Source: CADEEN01 sp963706685
GTDB lineage: Bacteria; Pseudomonadota; Gammaproteobacteria; Burkholderiales; Burkholderiaceae_C
Assembly: GCA_963706685.1 (NCBI GenBank)
Contig: CAVPMY010000019.1
Location: forward strand, 62,001-126,000
Length of the DNA stretch: 64,000 nucleotides
Direction: 5' to 3'
Shown: one piece after another, positions 17,995-28,457 of the stretch
How the letters are laid out: each line of letters begins with the position of its first letter
How positions within the stretch are numbered: position 1 is the first letter of the stretch
Program-made: the position numbers and the translations under genes
The notes under the pieces: generated by a model
Databases searched by the model: none
The model's input: only the letters and a program-made list of their open reading frames with translations
What the model was told of the DNA's origin: nothing

Positions 17995-20135
17995 TGCGGC
18001 GACTCCTTGTTGAGAGGCGATGCAGGCGACAACGCCAACGCGTCGCGCACGATCTGAACGCTGAGCAGTTCGGGCAACAGCGTCGGCTGCGCCTGACCCG
18101 GCCGGTAGATCGCATACACCGGCACGCCGTTGCGGCCCAGGCGTAAGAGTTCGTTGCTGATGGTGGCATCGCGCCGCGTCCAGTCGGCGCGCAACACCGC
18201 CACGCGCGCGCTGTCCATTTCGGCCATCAACTTCGCGTCGTTCAGCGTCGAGCGCTTGTTGACTTGGCAAGTCACGCACCAGGCGGCAGTGAAATCGACG
18301 AACACCGTGCGCCCTTCGGCATTCAGCGCAGCCACGCGCTCGGGGCTCCACGGCTGCCAGCGCTCAGTCGAAATCGCCGGCGTTGCCGACGCGGCCTGAG
18401 CTTCGCGCCACAGGGGCAGGGCCCAGGCGATCGACATGCCCAGCAGCGCCACGCCGACCGTGCCCCAGGCCGCGCGCGCCAGCCGCGTGCTGTCGACGCG
18501 GCCCCAGGCCCAGAGCGCAAACGCCAGGGCCAGCAGCACGGCCAGCAGCGCCGCCGCGCCGTCGATGCTGGTCTGCTGGCCGAGCACCCAGACCAGCCAG
18601 ACCACGGTGGCCAGCATCGGGAAGGCCATCACGGTCTTGAAGGTCGCCATCCACACGCCGGGCTTGGGCATCGCGCGCGCGACCGCCGGCCAGGCGCTCA
18701 TCACCAGGTAGGGCAGTGCCATGCCGGCACCGAGGACGGCGAACAGCAGCAGCGATTGCGCCGCCGGCAGCGTGAACGCAAAGCCCAGCGCCGCACCCAT
18801 GAACGGCGCGGTGCATGGCGAGGCGACCGCCACTGCGAGCACGCCGGTCAGGAAGCTGTCGCCCAACGGATGACGCAGCCGCATCGATGCCAGGCTGCTC
18901 GGCAAGACCGTGCTGAACTCGAACAGGCCGGCCAGGTTGAGCGCAATCAAGGTGAACAACACCGCCAGCGCGGCCACGAAACCCGGCGACTGCAACTGGA
19001 AGCCCCAGCCGATCTGCTCGCCGCCGGCACGCAGCGCGATCAGCAACGCCGCGAGGGCGACAAACGACAACACCACCCCCGCGCTGTAGGCCATGCCGCC
19101 GCCGAGCAGGGCGCGCCGGCTGTGCGCATGGCCGGCAAAGCCGAGCACCTTGAGCGACAGGATCGGGAACACGCAGGGCATCAGGTTCAACAGCGCACCA
19201 CCAATGAAGGCGAACAGCAGCGCCACGGCGAAGCCCAAGGCAGGCGGCGGCGGCGCGACAGCCGCGGCCGGCGTCTCGAGCACGGCCGGCGGCGCGGGCG
19301 GCGTCAGCGCCGGCCAGGCGCCGGCAATCGCAAAACCGACACGCGTGCCGGCGACCTGGCCGGGCGTCGTCAGCACGGCGTGCATGCGCGACGGGCTCTC
19401 GAAGCGCTGTGGCGAGATCGGCACGTCGGCGCGCCAGGAGCCGCCTTCCCACGCCCCCGTGACCTTGGCGGCATGATCGATGACGCCGGCGGTCTCGGCA
19501 AAGAAGGTCAGCGCCTTGCCCTGCAAGGCTGGCGGCAAGCCGCCGATGCTCATGCGCAGCGCCTTCGCGCCGTCCACCAGATCGGCGCTGACCTGGGCGT
19601 CGGCGGCCTCCTTCGGCTGGGCCGCCCAGGCGGCGTTGAACAATGCCGCATGGGCAGCGGTGGTGGCGGTGGCCGGCACGCGCAGTGCGAACTCGCCTTG
19701 CTGCGGGATGCACACATCCTTGCAGACCAGCCACTGCGCCGACAGCTTGATGTCCAGGGCCTCGTCCTTGAAGTCGCCGGCCACCGTCACCGGCACCGGC
19801 AGCAGCAGCTGGCCCTCGTATCCGTAGTTGACCAGCGGACCGATCGGCAAGGCCTTCGGCGTCGGCCACGCAATCTCGCCGGCGGCAATGCCGGCTGGCA
19901 GTTGCCAGTTGAGCGTTGTCGGCAACCCGGAGTCGCCAGGGTTCCTCCAATAGGTGTGCCAATGCGGCGCGTGCTCGATCAACAAGCCGAGCCACACCGC
20001 ATTGCCGGCCGACACGCCCTGCGGCGCATGCGCGACCAACTCGGCGCGCACTTCATCGGTCTTGACGACGGCCGACTGCGCGTGGGCGCCGAGCGCGAAG
20101 GTCGCGGCAACAACGGCAAGAATCCAGCGCTTCAT
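17991..20135 (-). CDS. dsbD: Thiol:disulfide interchange protein DsbD (ScsB-like)
   Basis: A 714-residue protein in three parts. A signal peptide and periplasmic N-domain (to ~290, with KDVCIPQQ) come first. Then follows an eight-helix membrane core (NLMPCVFPIL and SPCTAPFMG carry the two core cysteines). Last is a C-terminal thioredoxin domain with AAWCVTCQVNK. It passes electrons from cytoplasmic thioredoxin to periplasmic partners. The ATG at 20135 (MKRWIL) gives a clean signal peptide; a GTG three codons upstream is less likely. Its stop overlaps the start of the thioredoxin-like gene, forming a two-gene redox operon. Confidence 0.92.
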   Translation of the reverse strand: MKRWILAVVAATFALGAHAQSAVVKTDEVRAELVAHAPQGVSAGNAVWLGLLIEHAPHWHTYWRNPGDSGLPTTLNWQLPAGIAAGEIAWPTPKALPIGPLVNYGYEGQLLLPVPVTVAGDFKDEALDIKLSAQWLVCKDVCIPQQGEFALRVPATATTAAHAALFNAAWAAQPKEAADAQVSADLVDGAKALRMSIGGLPPALQGKALTFFAETAGVIDHAAKVTGAWEGGSWRADVPISPQRFESPSRMHAVLTTPGQVAGTRVGFAIAGAWPALTPPAPPAVLETPAAAVAPPPPALGFAVALLFAFIGGALLNLMPCVFPILSLKVLGFAGHAHSRRALLGGGMAYSAGVVLSFVALAALLIALRAGGEQIGWGFQLQSPGFVAALAVLFTLIALNLAGLFEFSTVLPSSLASMRLRHPLGDSFLTGVLAVAVASPCTAPFMGAALGFAFTLPAAQSLLLFAVLGAGMALPYLVMSAWPAVARAMPKPGVWMATFKTVMAFPMLATVVWLVWVLGQQTSIDGAAALLAVLLALAFALWAWGRVDSTRLARAAWGTVGVALLGMSIAWALPLWREAQAASATPAISTERWQPWSPERVAALNAEGRTVFVDFTAAWCVTCQVNKRSTLNDAKLMAEMDSARVAVLRADWTRRDATISNELLRLGRNGVPVYAIYRPGQAQPTLLPELLSVQIVRDALALSPASPLNKESPQ

Positions 20136-20148
20136 GGCCTGCACAGTG

Positions 20149-20688
20149 TCACACGCGCGCCGCGCGCTGTCGCGTTGCGCGCCGGCGCATCCGCCACGCC
20201 AGGCTGGCCCGGGAGAACAGCTTCACGCCCAGGTAGCCGAGCGCGGCACCGGCCACGGCAAAGATCGCCATGCCGACGAGGGTCGGCAAGCCCAAGGTCT
20301 GCAGCGTGCCGAGCCAGCCTGCGGCCGCCGGCATGGTGGCATTGGGGGCGACGAATACCGAGCCCACCTGGTAAGCCAGCCACAGCCAGCCGCCGACCGT
20401 GAACGGGTTGGTGATGAAGGTCAGTCCGGCTGCCACCGGAATGTTGGCGCGCCACCAGACGCAGTGCACCGCGGCAAAGACGATCTGCGCGACCGGCACG
20501 AGAAACGCCCAGAACATGCCGATGGCCACGCCGCGCGCCACCGATTCGGTCTTGGCGTGCCACAGGTCGTGTTCGGTCAGACGGTGCGCCAGCGGGCCCA
20601 GCCAGCGGTGCTTGGCGAGGTCATGGGGCTTGGGCAGCTCACTGTGGACGCGCACGCGCAGCCGCTGCCAGAAACCAGGTTGCTTCAT
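20149..20688 (-). CDS. DUF2062 membrane protein
   Basis: A 179-residue protein with a basic N-terminus, an RGVAIGMFWAFLVPV segment characteristic of DUF2062, and about three hydrophobic stretches. DUF2062 proteins are inner-membrane and uncharacterised; some are fused to glycosyltransferases. It lies 13 bp upstream of dsbD on the same strand and probably shares its transcript. It is divergent from the atp operon. No biochemical role can be assigned. Confidence 0.8.
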   Translation of the reverse strand: MKQPGFWQRLRVRVHSELPKPHDLAKHRWLGPLAHRLTEHDLWHAKTESVARGVAIGMFWAFLVPVAQIVFAAVHCVWWRANIPVAAGLTFITNPFTVGGWLWLAYQVGSVFVAPNATMPAAAGWLGTLQTLGLPTLVGMAIFAVAGAALGYLGVKLFSRASLAWRMRRRATRQRAARV

Positions 20689-20773
20689 GACGCCATCATG
20701 GCTTCTTTTCTCCGCCCACGCGCATTGTCAGGGTGTCAGTCCGTTGGTCAATCGGGCCCCGCGGCACTCCCCG

Positions 20774-20779
20774 TATAAT
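20774..20779 (+). promoter_or_regulatory. -10 box (TATAAT) of the atp operon promoter
   Basis: A perfect TATAAT lies 24 bp upstream of the first atp gene, in the divergent region with the DUF2062 gene. No good -35 box sits 16-18 bp upstream; the nearest candidates, TTGGTC (20744) and TTGTCA (20725), are too far. The assignment rests on the -10 and its position. Confidence 0.5.
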
Positions 20780-20803
20780 CCCGCGGCTTTGCCGGATGCA
20801 TTC

Positions 20804-21265
20804 GTGAACGCGTGGAAATACGAAGACACAGATGATGACGGCGAAGTTCCGTTCAAGGCCCTGACGCGGGAACAAGCCCGTGAATTGGCCGCAAGAGACC
20901 CGCATGCGGTGAACCCGTGGCGGGTGATCGCGGTGCAAGCCGCGGTCGGCTTGGGGGTGGCGCTGATTGCAGGCGTCGCCACAGGGCGGATGGAAATTGT
21001 CTGGTCGGCGCTGTATGGCGCCGGCGTGGTGGTGGTGCCGGGCGCCTTGATGGCGCGCGGCATGACCAGCAAGCTCAGCAGCGTGTCGCCTGGCGCCAGC
21101 GCCGTAAGCGTCATGTTGTGGAGCATGGTGAAAATTGGGGTATCGATTGCCATGCTGATGCTGGCAGCCAAACTGGTCCAGCCCTTGAGCTGGCCGGCGC
21201 TGCTGGCGACGATGGTGCTGTGCATGCTGGTGTATTGGTTTGCGCTTTTGATGCGAAAGCGCTGA
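20804..21265 (+). CDS. atpI: AtpI-like ATP synthase subunit I
   Basis: A 153-residue protein. An acidic N-terminus (KYEDTDDDGE) is followed by four hydrophobic segments and a basic end (LMRKR), as in AtpI/ATP synthase subunit I proteins encoded directly before atpB. The only sensible start is the GTG at 20804, since no in-frame ATG exists between the promoter and the conserved part. AtpI helps assemble the c-ring and is not part of the finished enzyme. It lies 40 bp upstream of atpB and is first in the operon. Confidence 0.85.
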   Translation: MNAWKYEDTDDDGEVPFKALTREQARELAARDPHAVNPWRVIAVQAAVGLGVALIAGVATGRMEIVWSALYGAGVVVVPGALMARGMTSKLSSVSPGASAVSVMLWSMVKIGVSIAMLMLAAKLVQPLSWPALLATMVLCMLVYWFALLMRKR

Positions 21266-21305
21266 GAACAACGCTCAGAACAAGATCGGACAGGACTGAA
21301 AACTG

Positions 21306-22166
21306 ATGGCTGCCGAAGCTCATGCGCCCACCGCCGGTGAATACATCATTCACCACCTGACCCATCTGGGCACGGGCAAGCCCAAGGGCCTGGTCGACTT
21401 TTCGGTCGTCAATTTCGACTCGGTGTTCTTCACCATCGCGCTTGGCGTGCTCAGCTGCTTCCTGCTCTGGAAGGCGGCCAGCAAGGCCAGCTCGGGCGTG
21501 CCCGGGCGCTTCCAGGCGGCGGTGGAAATCCTCGTCGAGATGGTCGAAAGCCAGGCCAAGGGCATCGTCCACAACGCCCACAGCCGCAAGCTGGTGGCGC
21601 CGCTGGCGCTGACCGTGTTCGTCTGGATCTTCCTGCTCAATGCAATGGACCTGCTGCCGGTGGACCTGCTGCCCTTGATCTGGCAAACGGTCTATGGCGC
21701 GCTCGGCCATGATCCGGAACATGCCTATCTGCGTGTCGTGCCCACAGCCGACCTGTCGATCACGATGGGTCTGTCGGTCGGCGTGCTCATCACCTGCCTG
21801 GTCTACAACGTCAAGATCAAGGGCTGGGGCGGCTGGATTCACGAACTCTTCGCCGCGCCGTTCGGCAACCACTGGGCGCTGTACCCGTTCAACTTCGCGA
21901 TGCAGATGGTCGAGTTCATCGCCAAGACGGTCTCGCACGGCATGCGGCTGTTCGGCAACATGTACGCCGGCGAGTTGATCTTCCTGCTGATTGCGCTGCT
22001 CGGCGGCGCCTTCACGCTGACCCTCGGCGGCTTTGCGCTGGCCGGGCTGCACATCGTTGCCGGCACCGTGTGGGCCATCTTCCACATCCTGATCATCACG
22101 CTGCAGGCGTTCGTGTTCATGATGCTGACGCTGGTCTATGTGGGCCAGGCGCACGACTCGCACTGA
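21306..22166 (+). CDS. atpB: F0 ATP synthase subunit a
   Basis: A 286-residue integral membrane subunit forming the proton half-channels against the c-ring. The conserved fourth-helix region SHGMRLFGNMYAGELIF holds the essential arginine of subunit a (MRLFGNM), and the C-terminal helix ends VFMMLTLVYVGQAHDSH. Length and topology fit. It follows atpI and precedes atpE in the canonical order. Confidence 0.97.
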   Translation: MAAEAHAPTAGEYIIHHLTHLGTGKPKGLVDFSVVNFDSVFFTIALGVLSCFLLWKAASKASSGVPGRFQAAVEILVEMVESQAKGIVHNAHSRKLVAPLALTVFVWIFLLNAMDLLPVDLLPLIWQTVYGALGHDPEHAYLRVVPTADLSITMGLSVGVLITCLVYNVKIKGWGGWIHELFAAPFGNHWALYPFNFAMQMVEFIAKTVSHGMRLFGNMYAGELIFLLIALLGGAFTLTLGGFALAGLHIVAGTVWAIFHILIITLQAFVFMMLTLVYVGQAHDSH

Positions 22167-22218
22167 ACTTTTTTTCCTCTCACCAACAGTTTTTCCTCTA
22201 CCTACAACAGGAGTCACC

Positions 22219-22482
22219 ATGGAACTCATCGGATTCGTCGCGCTGGCCGCTGGTCTCATCATCGGCCTGGGCGCCATGGGTGCTTGCATCGGCATCGGCG
22301 TCATGGGCAGCAAATACCTCGAATCGGCGGCGCGCCAGCCCGAATTGATGGGCGAGCTGCAGACCAAGATGTTCCTGCTCGTCGGCCTGATCGATGCCTC
22401 GTTCATCATCGGCACCGGCATCGCGCTGTGGTTCACGACGGCCAACCCGTTCATCGCGCAGCTGGCCAACCTGCCCAAGTAA
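22219..22482 (+). CDS. atpE: F0 ATP synthase subunit c
   Basis: An 87-residue two-helix hairpin. The first helix is glycine-rich (LGAMGACIGIGVMG), the polar loop reads ARQPE, and the second helix carries the ion-binding carboxylate D59 in GLIDASF. An Asp without the Na+-type ligand set indicates proton coupling. The ATG at 22219 is preceded by AGGAG (22209-22213); longer upstream readings in frame are not c-subunit-like. The hairpin just after the gene may help set its higher expression. Confidence 0.97.
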   Translation: MELIGFVALAAGLIIGLGAMGACIGIGVMGSKYLESAARQPELMGELQTKMFLLVGLIDASFIIGTGIALWFTTANPFIAQLANLPK

Positions 22483-22498
22483 TCCACGAGCCGCCACG

Positions 22499-22516
22499 GC
22501 CGCCGACTGCGGCGGC
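22499..22516 (+). other. Stem-loop between atpE and atpF
   Basis: GCCGCCG-ACTG-CGGCGGC is a perfect 7-bp stem followed by TTTC, 17 bp after atpE. It could act as a weak attenuator or mRNA-end stabiliser helping to produce more c subunit than the distal subunits. The role is inferred from position. Confidence 0.55.
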
Positions 22517-22550
22517 TTTCGTCATCTGCGGAAATCTGCCAAGGGCACCC

Positions 22551-23021
22551 ATGAGCATCACCGCGACATTCATCATTCAGATGATCGTGTTCCTGATCCT
22601 GGTCGGGTTCACGATGAAATACATCTGGCCGCCGATCACTGCAGCGCTCGACGCGCGCGCCAAGAAGATCGCCGAAGGCCTGTCGGCCGCCGACAAGGCC
22701 AAGGCCGAACTGGCTGCCGCCAACCAGCGGGTCGAACAGCAGCTGGGCGAAGCGCGCAACGACGCTGCCAAACGCCTGGCCGACGCCGAGCGCATGGCGC
22801 AATCGATGATCGAAGAGGCCAAGAGCCGCGCCAGCGCCGAGGGCGCCAAGATCGTCGCCGCCGCCAAGGCCGAGGCCGAGCAAGAGGCCAACAAGGCACG
22901 CGAGCAACTTCGCGAGCAAGTGGCTGCGCTGGCGGTCAAGGGCGCCGAGCAGATCCTGCGCAAGGAAGTGAACCCGGCGGTTCACAGCGACTTGCTCGGC
23001 CGTCTCAAAGCAGAACTATGA
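22551..23021 (+). CDS. atpF: F0 ATP synthase subunit b
   Basis: A 156-residue subunit. One N-terminal membrane helix (about 5-25, ending MKYIWPPI) is followed by a long charged Ala/Lys/Glu-rich helix that dimerises as the peripheral stalk, holding F1 to subunit a. The length is the standard 156. Its TGA overlaps an ATG of a short frame created by the repeat that follows (ATGA at 23018-23021). Confidence 0.97.
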   Translation: MSITATFIIQMIVFLILVGFTMKYIWPPITAALDARAKKIAEGLSAADKAKAELAAANQRVEQQLGEARNDAAKRLADAERMAQSMIEEAKSRASAEGAKIVAAAKAEAEQEANKAREQLREQVAALAVKGAEQILRKEVNPAVHSDLLGRLKAEL

Positions 23022-23089
23022 ACAACCCCCAAGCTCACATTCGTTCGCTGCCCCCCGAGGGGGCGCGGGCGGCCCGGCGGGAGGCCTGA
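23018..23089 (+). CDS. Possible repeat-derived mini-ORF bridging atpF and atpH
   Basis: A 23-codon frame begins with an ATG overlapping the atpF stop (ATGA), runs through the palindromic repeat and stops one base before the atpH ATG. It may exist only because the repeat is open in this frame. It could nevertheless let ribosomes travel from atpF into atpH (translational coupling). No evidence that the peptide has a function. Confidence 0.3.
   Translation: MNNPQAHIRSLPPEGARAARREA
23026..23080. repeat. Palindromic repeat between atpF and atpH
   Basis: The element carries CCCCCAAGCTC, a variable middle, then CCCCCCGAGGGGG and a GC-rich tail. The core hairpin is CCCCC-GA-GGGGG-like. It shares the ordered blocks CCCCCAAG and CCCCCC[A/G]AGGGGG with the element in the lactonase gene (read on the minus strand). 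From memory such elements are abundant in Comamonadaceae and relatives. Confidence 0.7.
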
Positions 23090-23090
23090 C

Positions 23091-23615
23091 ATGGCCGAAC
23101 TCGCCACCATCGCGCGGCCCTACGCCGAAGCCCTGTACAAGGCCGGTGCAAGCGAGGCGGACGCCGAGCAGATGAGCGCGCTGGCTGCCGTGGCCGCCGA
23201 CGGGCAACTGCGCCGCTTCGCCGACAACCCGAAGGTGGCCGCCCAGCAAGTGTTCGACCTCGTCAGCAGCATCGTCAAGACGCCGCTGACACCGAAGGTG
23301 CAGAGCCTGCTGCGCACCGTCATCGACAACGGCCGCGTGGCCGCGCTGCCCGACATCGCGGCGCAATTCCATGCGCTGGTCAACGCCCAGTCGGGCGTGT
23401 CCGACGCTGTCGTCGAATCGGCGTACCCGATCGACGCGGCGCAGCTTGCCGACGTCAAGTCTGCGCTCGAAAAGCGCTTTGCGCGCAAGCTCAACGCCAG
23501 CGTCGTCGTCAAGCCCGAGCTGATCGGCGGCATCCGCGTGGTGGTGGGCGACGAGGTGCTCGACACCTCGGTGGCCGCCCGCCTGCAACAAATGAAGGCC
23601 GCGCTCATTGCTTGA
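23091..23615 (+). CDS. atpH: F1 ATP synthase subunit delta
   Basis: A 174-residue subunit starting AELATIARPYAEALYKA, the usual OSCP/delta opening, with the conserved C-terminal LIGGIRVVVGDEVLDTSV. It links the peripheral stalk (b dimer) to the top of the alpha3beta3 head. It is separated from atpF by the palindromic repeat, whereas the other F1 genes follow within 13-92 bp. Confidence 0.96.
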   Translation: MAELATIARPYAEALYKAGASEADAEQMSALAAVAADGQLRRFADNPKVAAQQVFDLVSSIVKTPLTPKVQSLLRTVIDNGRVAALPDIAAQFHALVNAQSGVSDAVVESAYPIDAAQLADVKSALEKRFARKLNASVVVKPELIGGIRVVVGDEVLDTSVAARLQQMKAALIA

Positions 23616-23634
23616 GTGAGGTCAGGAGAAAAGC

Positions 23635-25188
<1,554 letters not shown>

Positions 25189-25202
25189 CGAGGATCTGAG
25201 CC

Positions 25203-26081
25203 ATGGCCGTCGGCAAAGAAATCCGCACCAAGATCAAGTCGGTGGAGAACACCAGGAAGATCACCAAGGCCATGGAGATGGTCGCGGCGAGCAAGATGCG
25301 CAAGGCGCAGGAGCGCATGCGCCAGGCGCGGCCGTACAGCGACAAGGTGCGCAACATCGCGGCCAACCTGGCGCAGGCCAACCCGGAGTACAAGTCACCG
25401 TACATGCGCACGACGGGTGACGCGAAGGCGCTGGGTTTCATCGTCATCACCACCGACAAGGGCCTGTGCGGCGGCCTCAACACCAACATGCTGCGCGCCG
25501 TGACCAACAAGATGCGCGAGGCCAAGGAGGCCGGCAACGCGATCAAGGTGGTGGCGATCGGCAACAAGGGCTTCGGCTTCATGAACCGCATCAAAGCCGA
25601 TGTGTTGAGCCACGCCGTGCAGCTCGGCGACAAGCCGCTGCTCGACAAGCTGATCGGCCCGGTCAAGGTCATGCTCGACCAGTTCGTCGAGGGCAAGCTC
25701 GATGCCGTGTTCCTGTGCTACACGCAGTTCATCAACACGATGAAGCAGGAGCCGCAGGTGCAGACGCTGCTGCCATTGGGCGCTGAGCGCCTGGAGCAGT
25801 CGGCGGACGAGAAGAAGGCCTACGGCTGGGACTACATCTACGAGCCCGACGCGCCGAGCGTGATCGACGAGTTGCTCAAGCGCTACCTCGAAGCGCTGGT
25901 CTACCAGGGCGTGGCCGACAACATGGCCAGCGAACAGTCGGCACGCATGGTGGCGATGAAGTCGGCCACCGACAATGCCGGCAACCTGATCGATGAGTTG
26001 AAGCTCATCTACAACAAGACGCGCCAGGCGGCGATCACGAAGGAACTTTCGGAGATCGTCGGCGGCGCCGCAGCGGTTTGA
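25203..26081 (+). CDS. atpG: F1 ATP synthase subunit gamma
   Basis: A 292-residue central rotor shaft. The N-terminal helix (KEIRTKIKSVENTRKITKAM) and C-terminal helix (the signature ARMVAMKSATDNAGNLIDEL) pack as the coiled coil inside the alpha/beta head. The internal LGFIVITTDKGLCGGLNTN Rossmann segment is typical. It follows atpA by 14 bp. Confidence 0.98.
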   Translation: MAVGKEIRTKIKSVENTRKITKAMEMVAASKMRKAQERMRQARPYSDKVRNIAANLAQANPEYKSPYMRTTGDAKALGFIVITTDKGLCGGLNTNMLRAVTNKMREAKEAGNAIKVVAIGNKGFGFMNRIKADVLSHAVQLGDKPLLDKLIGPVKVMLDQFVEGKLDAVFLCYTQFINTMKQEPQVQTLLPLGAERLEQSADEKKAYGWDYIYEPDAPSVIDELLKRYLEALVYQGVADNMASEQSARMVAMKSATDNAGNLIDELKLIYNKTRQAAITKELSEIVGGAAAV

Positions 26082-26101
26082 ATTTGCAGAAGGAAAAGCA
26101 C

Positions 26102-27502
<1,401 letters not shown>

Positions 27503-27507
27503 CAACC

Positions 27508-27557
27508 CCGTTCGGGTTGAGCCTGTCGAAGCCCTTCGACAGGCTCAGGGCGAGCGG
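27508..27557. repeat. GAGCCTGTCGAAG palindromic repeat between atpD and atpC
   Basis: GAGCCTGTCGAAG-CC-CTTCGACAGGCTC is a perfect 13-bp stem with a two-base loop, flanked by near-symmetric CCGTTCG and CGAGCGG. From memory this is one of the most widespread palindromic repeats in proteobacterial genomes, with many copies per genome. It is unrelated in sequence to the repeat between atpF and atpH. Confidence 0.85.
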
Positions 27558-27574
27558 TTGACCGGGACACCCTC

Positions 27575-27994
27575 ATGGCCACCACCATCCACGTCGACGT
27601 CGTCTCCGCCGAAGAAAGCATCTTCAGCGGCGAGGCCAGGTTCGTCGCGCTGCCCGGCGAGATGGGCGAACTCGGCATCTTCCCGCGCCACACGCCGCTG
27701 ATCACCCGCATCAAACCGGGGGCGGTGCGCATCGAACGTGCCGACACCGGCGAAGAAGAGTTCGTTTTCGTCGCCGGTGGCATTCTCGAGATCCAGCCCC
27801 ACTCGGTGACCGTGCTCGCCGACACCGCGATCCGCGGCCACGACCTCGACGAGGCCAAGGCGCTCGAGGCCAAGAAGCTGGCCGAACAGGCGATGCAAAA
27901 CGCCAAGAGCGACATCGACCTCGCCGCCGCGACCAGCGAGTTCGCGACGATGGCCGCGCAACTGGCGGCGATCCAGAAGCTGCGCAAGAAGTAG
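27575..27994 (+). CDS. atpC: F1 ATP synthase subunit epsilon
   Basis: A 139-residue subunit. The N-terminal beta-sandwich begins IHVDVVSAEESIFSGEARFVALPG with the conserved GELGIFPRHTPL, and a C-terminal helical hairpin follows (LDEAKALEAKKLAEQAM). It binds gamma and the c-ring and inhibits wasteful ATP hydrolysis. It is the last atp gene, 72 bp after atpD because of the inserted repeat. Confidence 0.96.
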   Translation: MATTIHVDVVSAEESIFSGEARFVALPGEMGELGIFPRHTPLITRIKPGAVRIERADTGEEEFVFVAGGILEIQPHSVTVLADTAIRGHDLDEAKALEAKKLAEQAMQNAKSDIDLAAATSEFATMAAQLAAIQKLRKK

Positions 27995-28013
27995 TCGGGA
28001 TCCGGCGCCCGTG

Positions 28014-28031
28014 CCCGCGTCGGAACGCGGG
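28014..28031. terminator. Candidate terminator at the end of the atp operon
   Basis: CCCGCG-TCGGAA-CGCGGG forms a 6-bp GC stem 19 bp after atpC, between convergent genes. There is no T-run, so it is only a candidate, possibly acting in both directions. Confidence 0.45.
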
Positions 28032-28054
28032 GATTGGACATGCGTCGCCGCGCA

Positions 28055-28402
28055 TCAACTGCTGCCGCGTTGGGCCAGCTTCACCAGATCGTCGGCGCTG
28101 ATCTCATCGGCCTGCAGCACGCTGCCGTCGGCCAGCACAAGTTTGGCGCCCTTGATGCCCTTGCGCTGAATCAGATCGACCACCTGCTTGATGACGGCGA
28201 CCGCGGCGCCCGCCGTCGTGATCGCCGAGCCCGCCAGCGTCACCCACATCGTCAGCGTGGCCGGGTCGAGCGAGCGTGTGGTGCTGCGGCCGCATTGGTC
28301 CACGCCTGGTGTCTGCGCCAGGTCCTGCGCCAGGGCCGCCAGCGACGACGGGCCTGCTTCCTGGGGCAAGGTGATCTCGAAGGCGTCAAGCAGGTGAGTC
28401 AT
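28055..28402 (-). CDS. Small EACC1-like protein encoded beside a CHAT protein
   Basis: A 115-residue protein. A strand-rich N-terminus leads to LDPATLTMWVTLAGSAITTAGAAVAVIKQVVDLIQ (about 46-80; a hydrophobic helix followed by an amphipathic one). A short basic stretch and a beta segment (AKLVLADGSVLQADEIS) follow. This layout (D/P, hydrophobic helix, charged turn, then a strand carrying a hydrophilic loop) resembles effector-associated constant component 1 (EACC1) proteins that accompany peptidase effectors in bacterial conflict systems. That link is from memory and not tested. The ATG at 28402 is 55 bp after the CHAT gene stop, so both are probably on one transcript. Confidence 0.7.
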   Translation of the reverse strand: MTHLLDAFEITLPQEAGPSSLAALAQDLAQTPGVDQCGRSTTRSLDPATLTMWVTLAGSAITTAGAAVAVIKQVVDLIQRKGIKGAKLVLADGSVLQADEISADDLVKLAQRGSS

Positions 28403-28457
28403 GGTTGAGTCCTGTCGGTGATGCAGGCAACGATGGTGCGCTAATCGGGTGTGCCCG

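Noticed and set aside
20725..20749. TTGTCA and TTGGTC as -35 boxes for the atp promoter
   Set aside because: Both lie more than 20 bp from the TATAAT box, too far for a sigma70 promoter.
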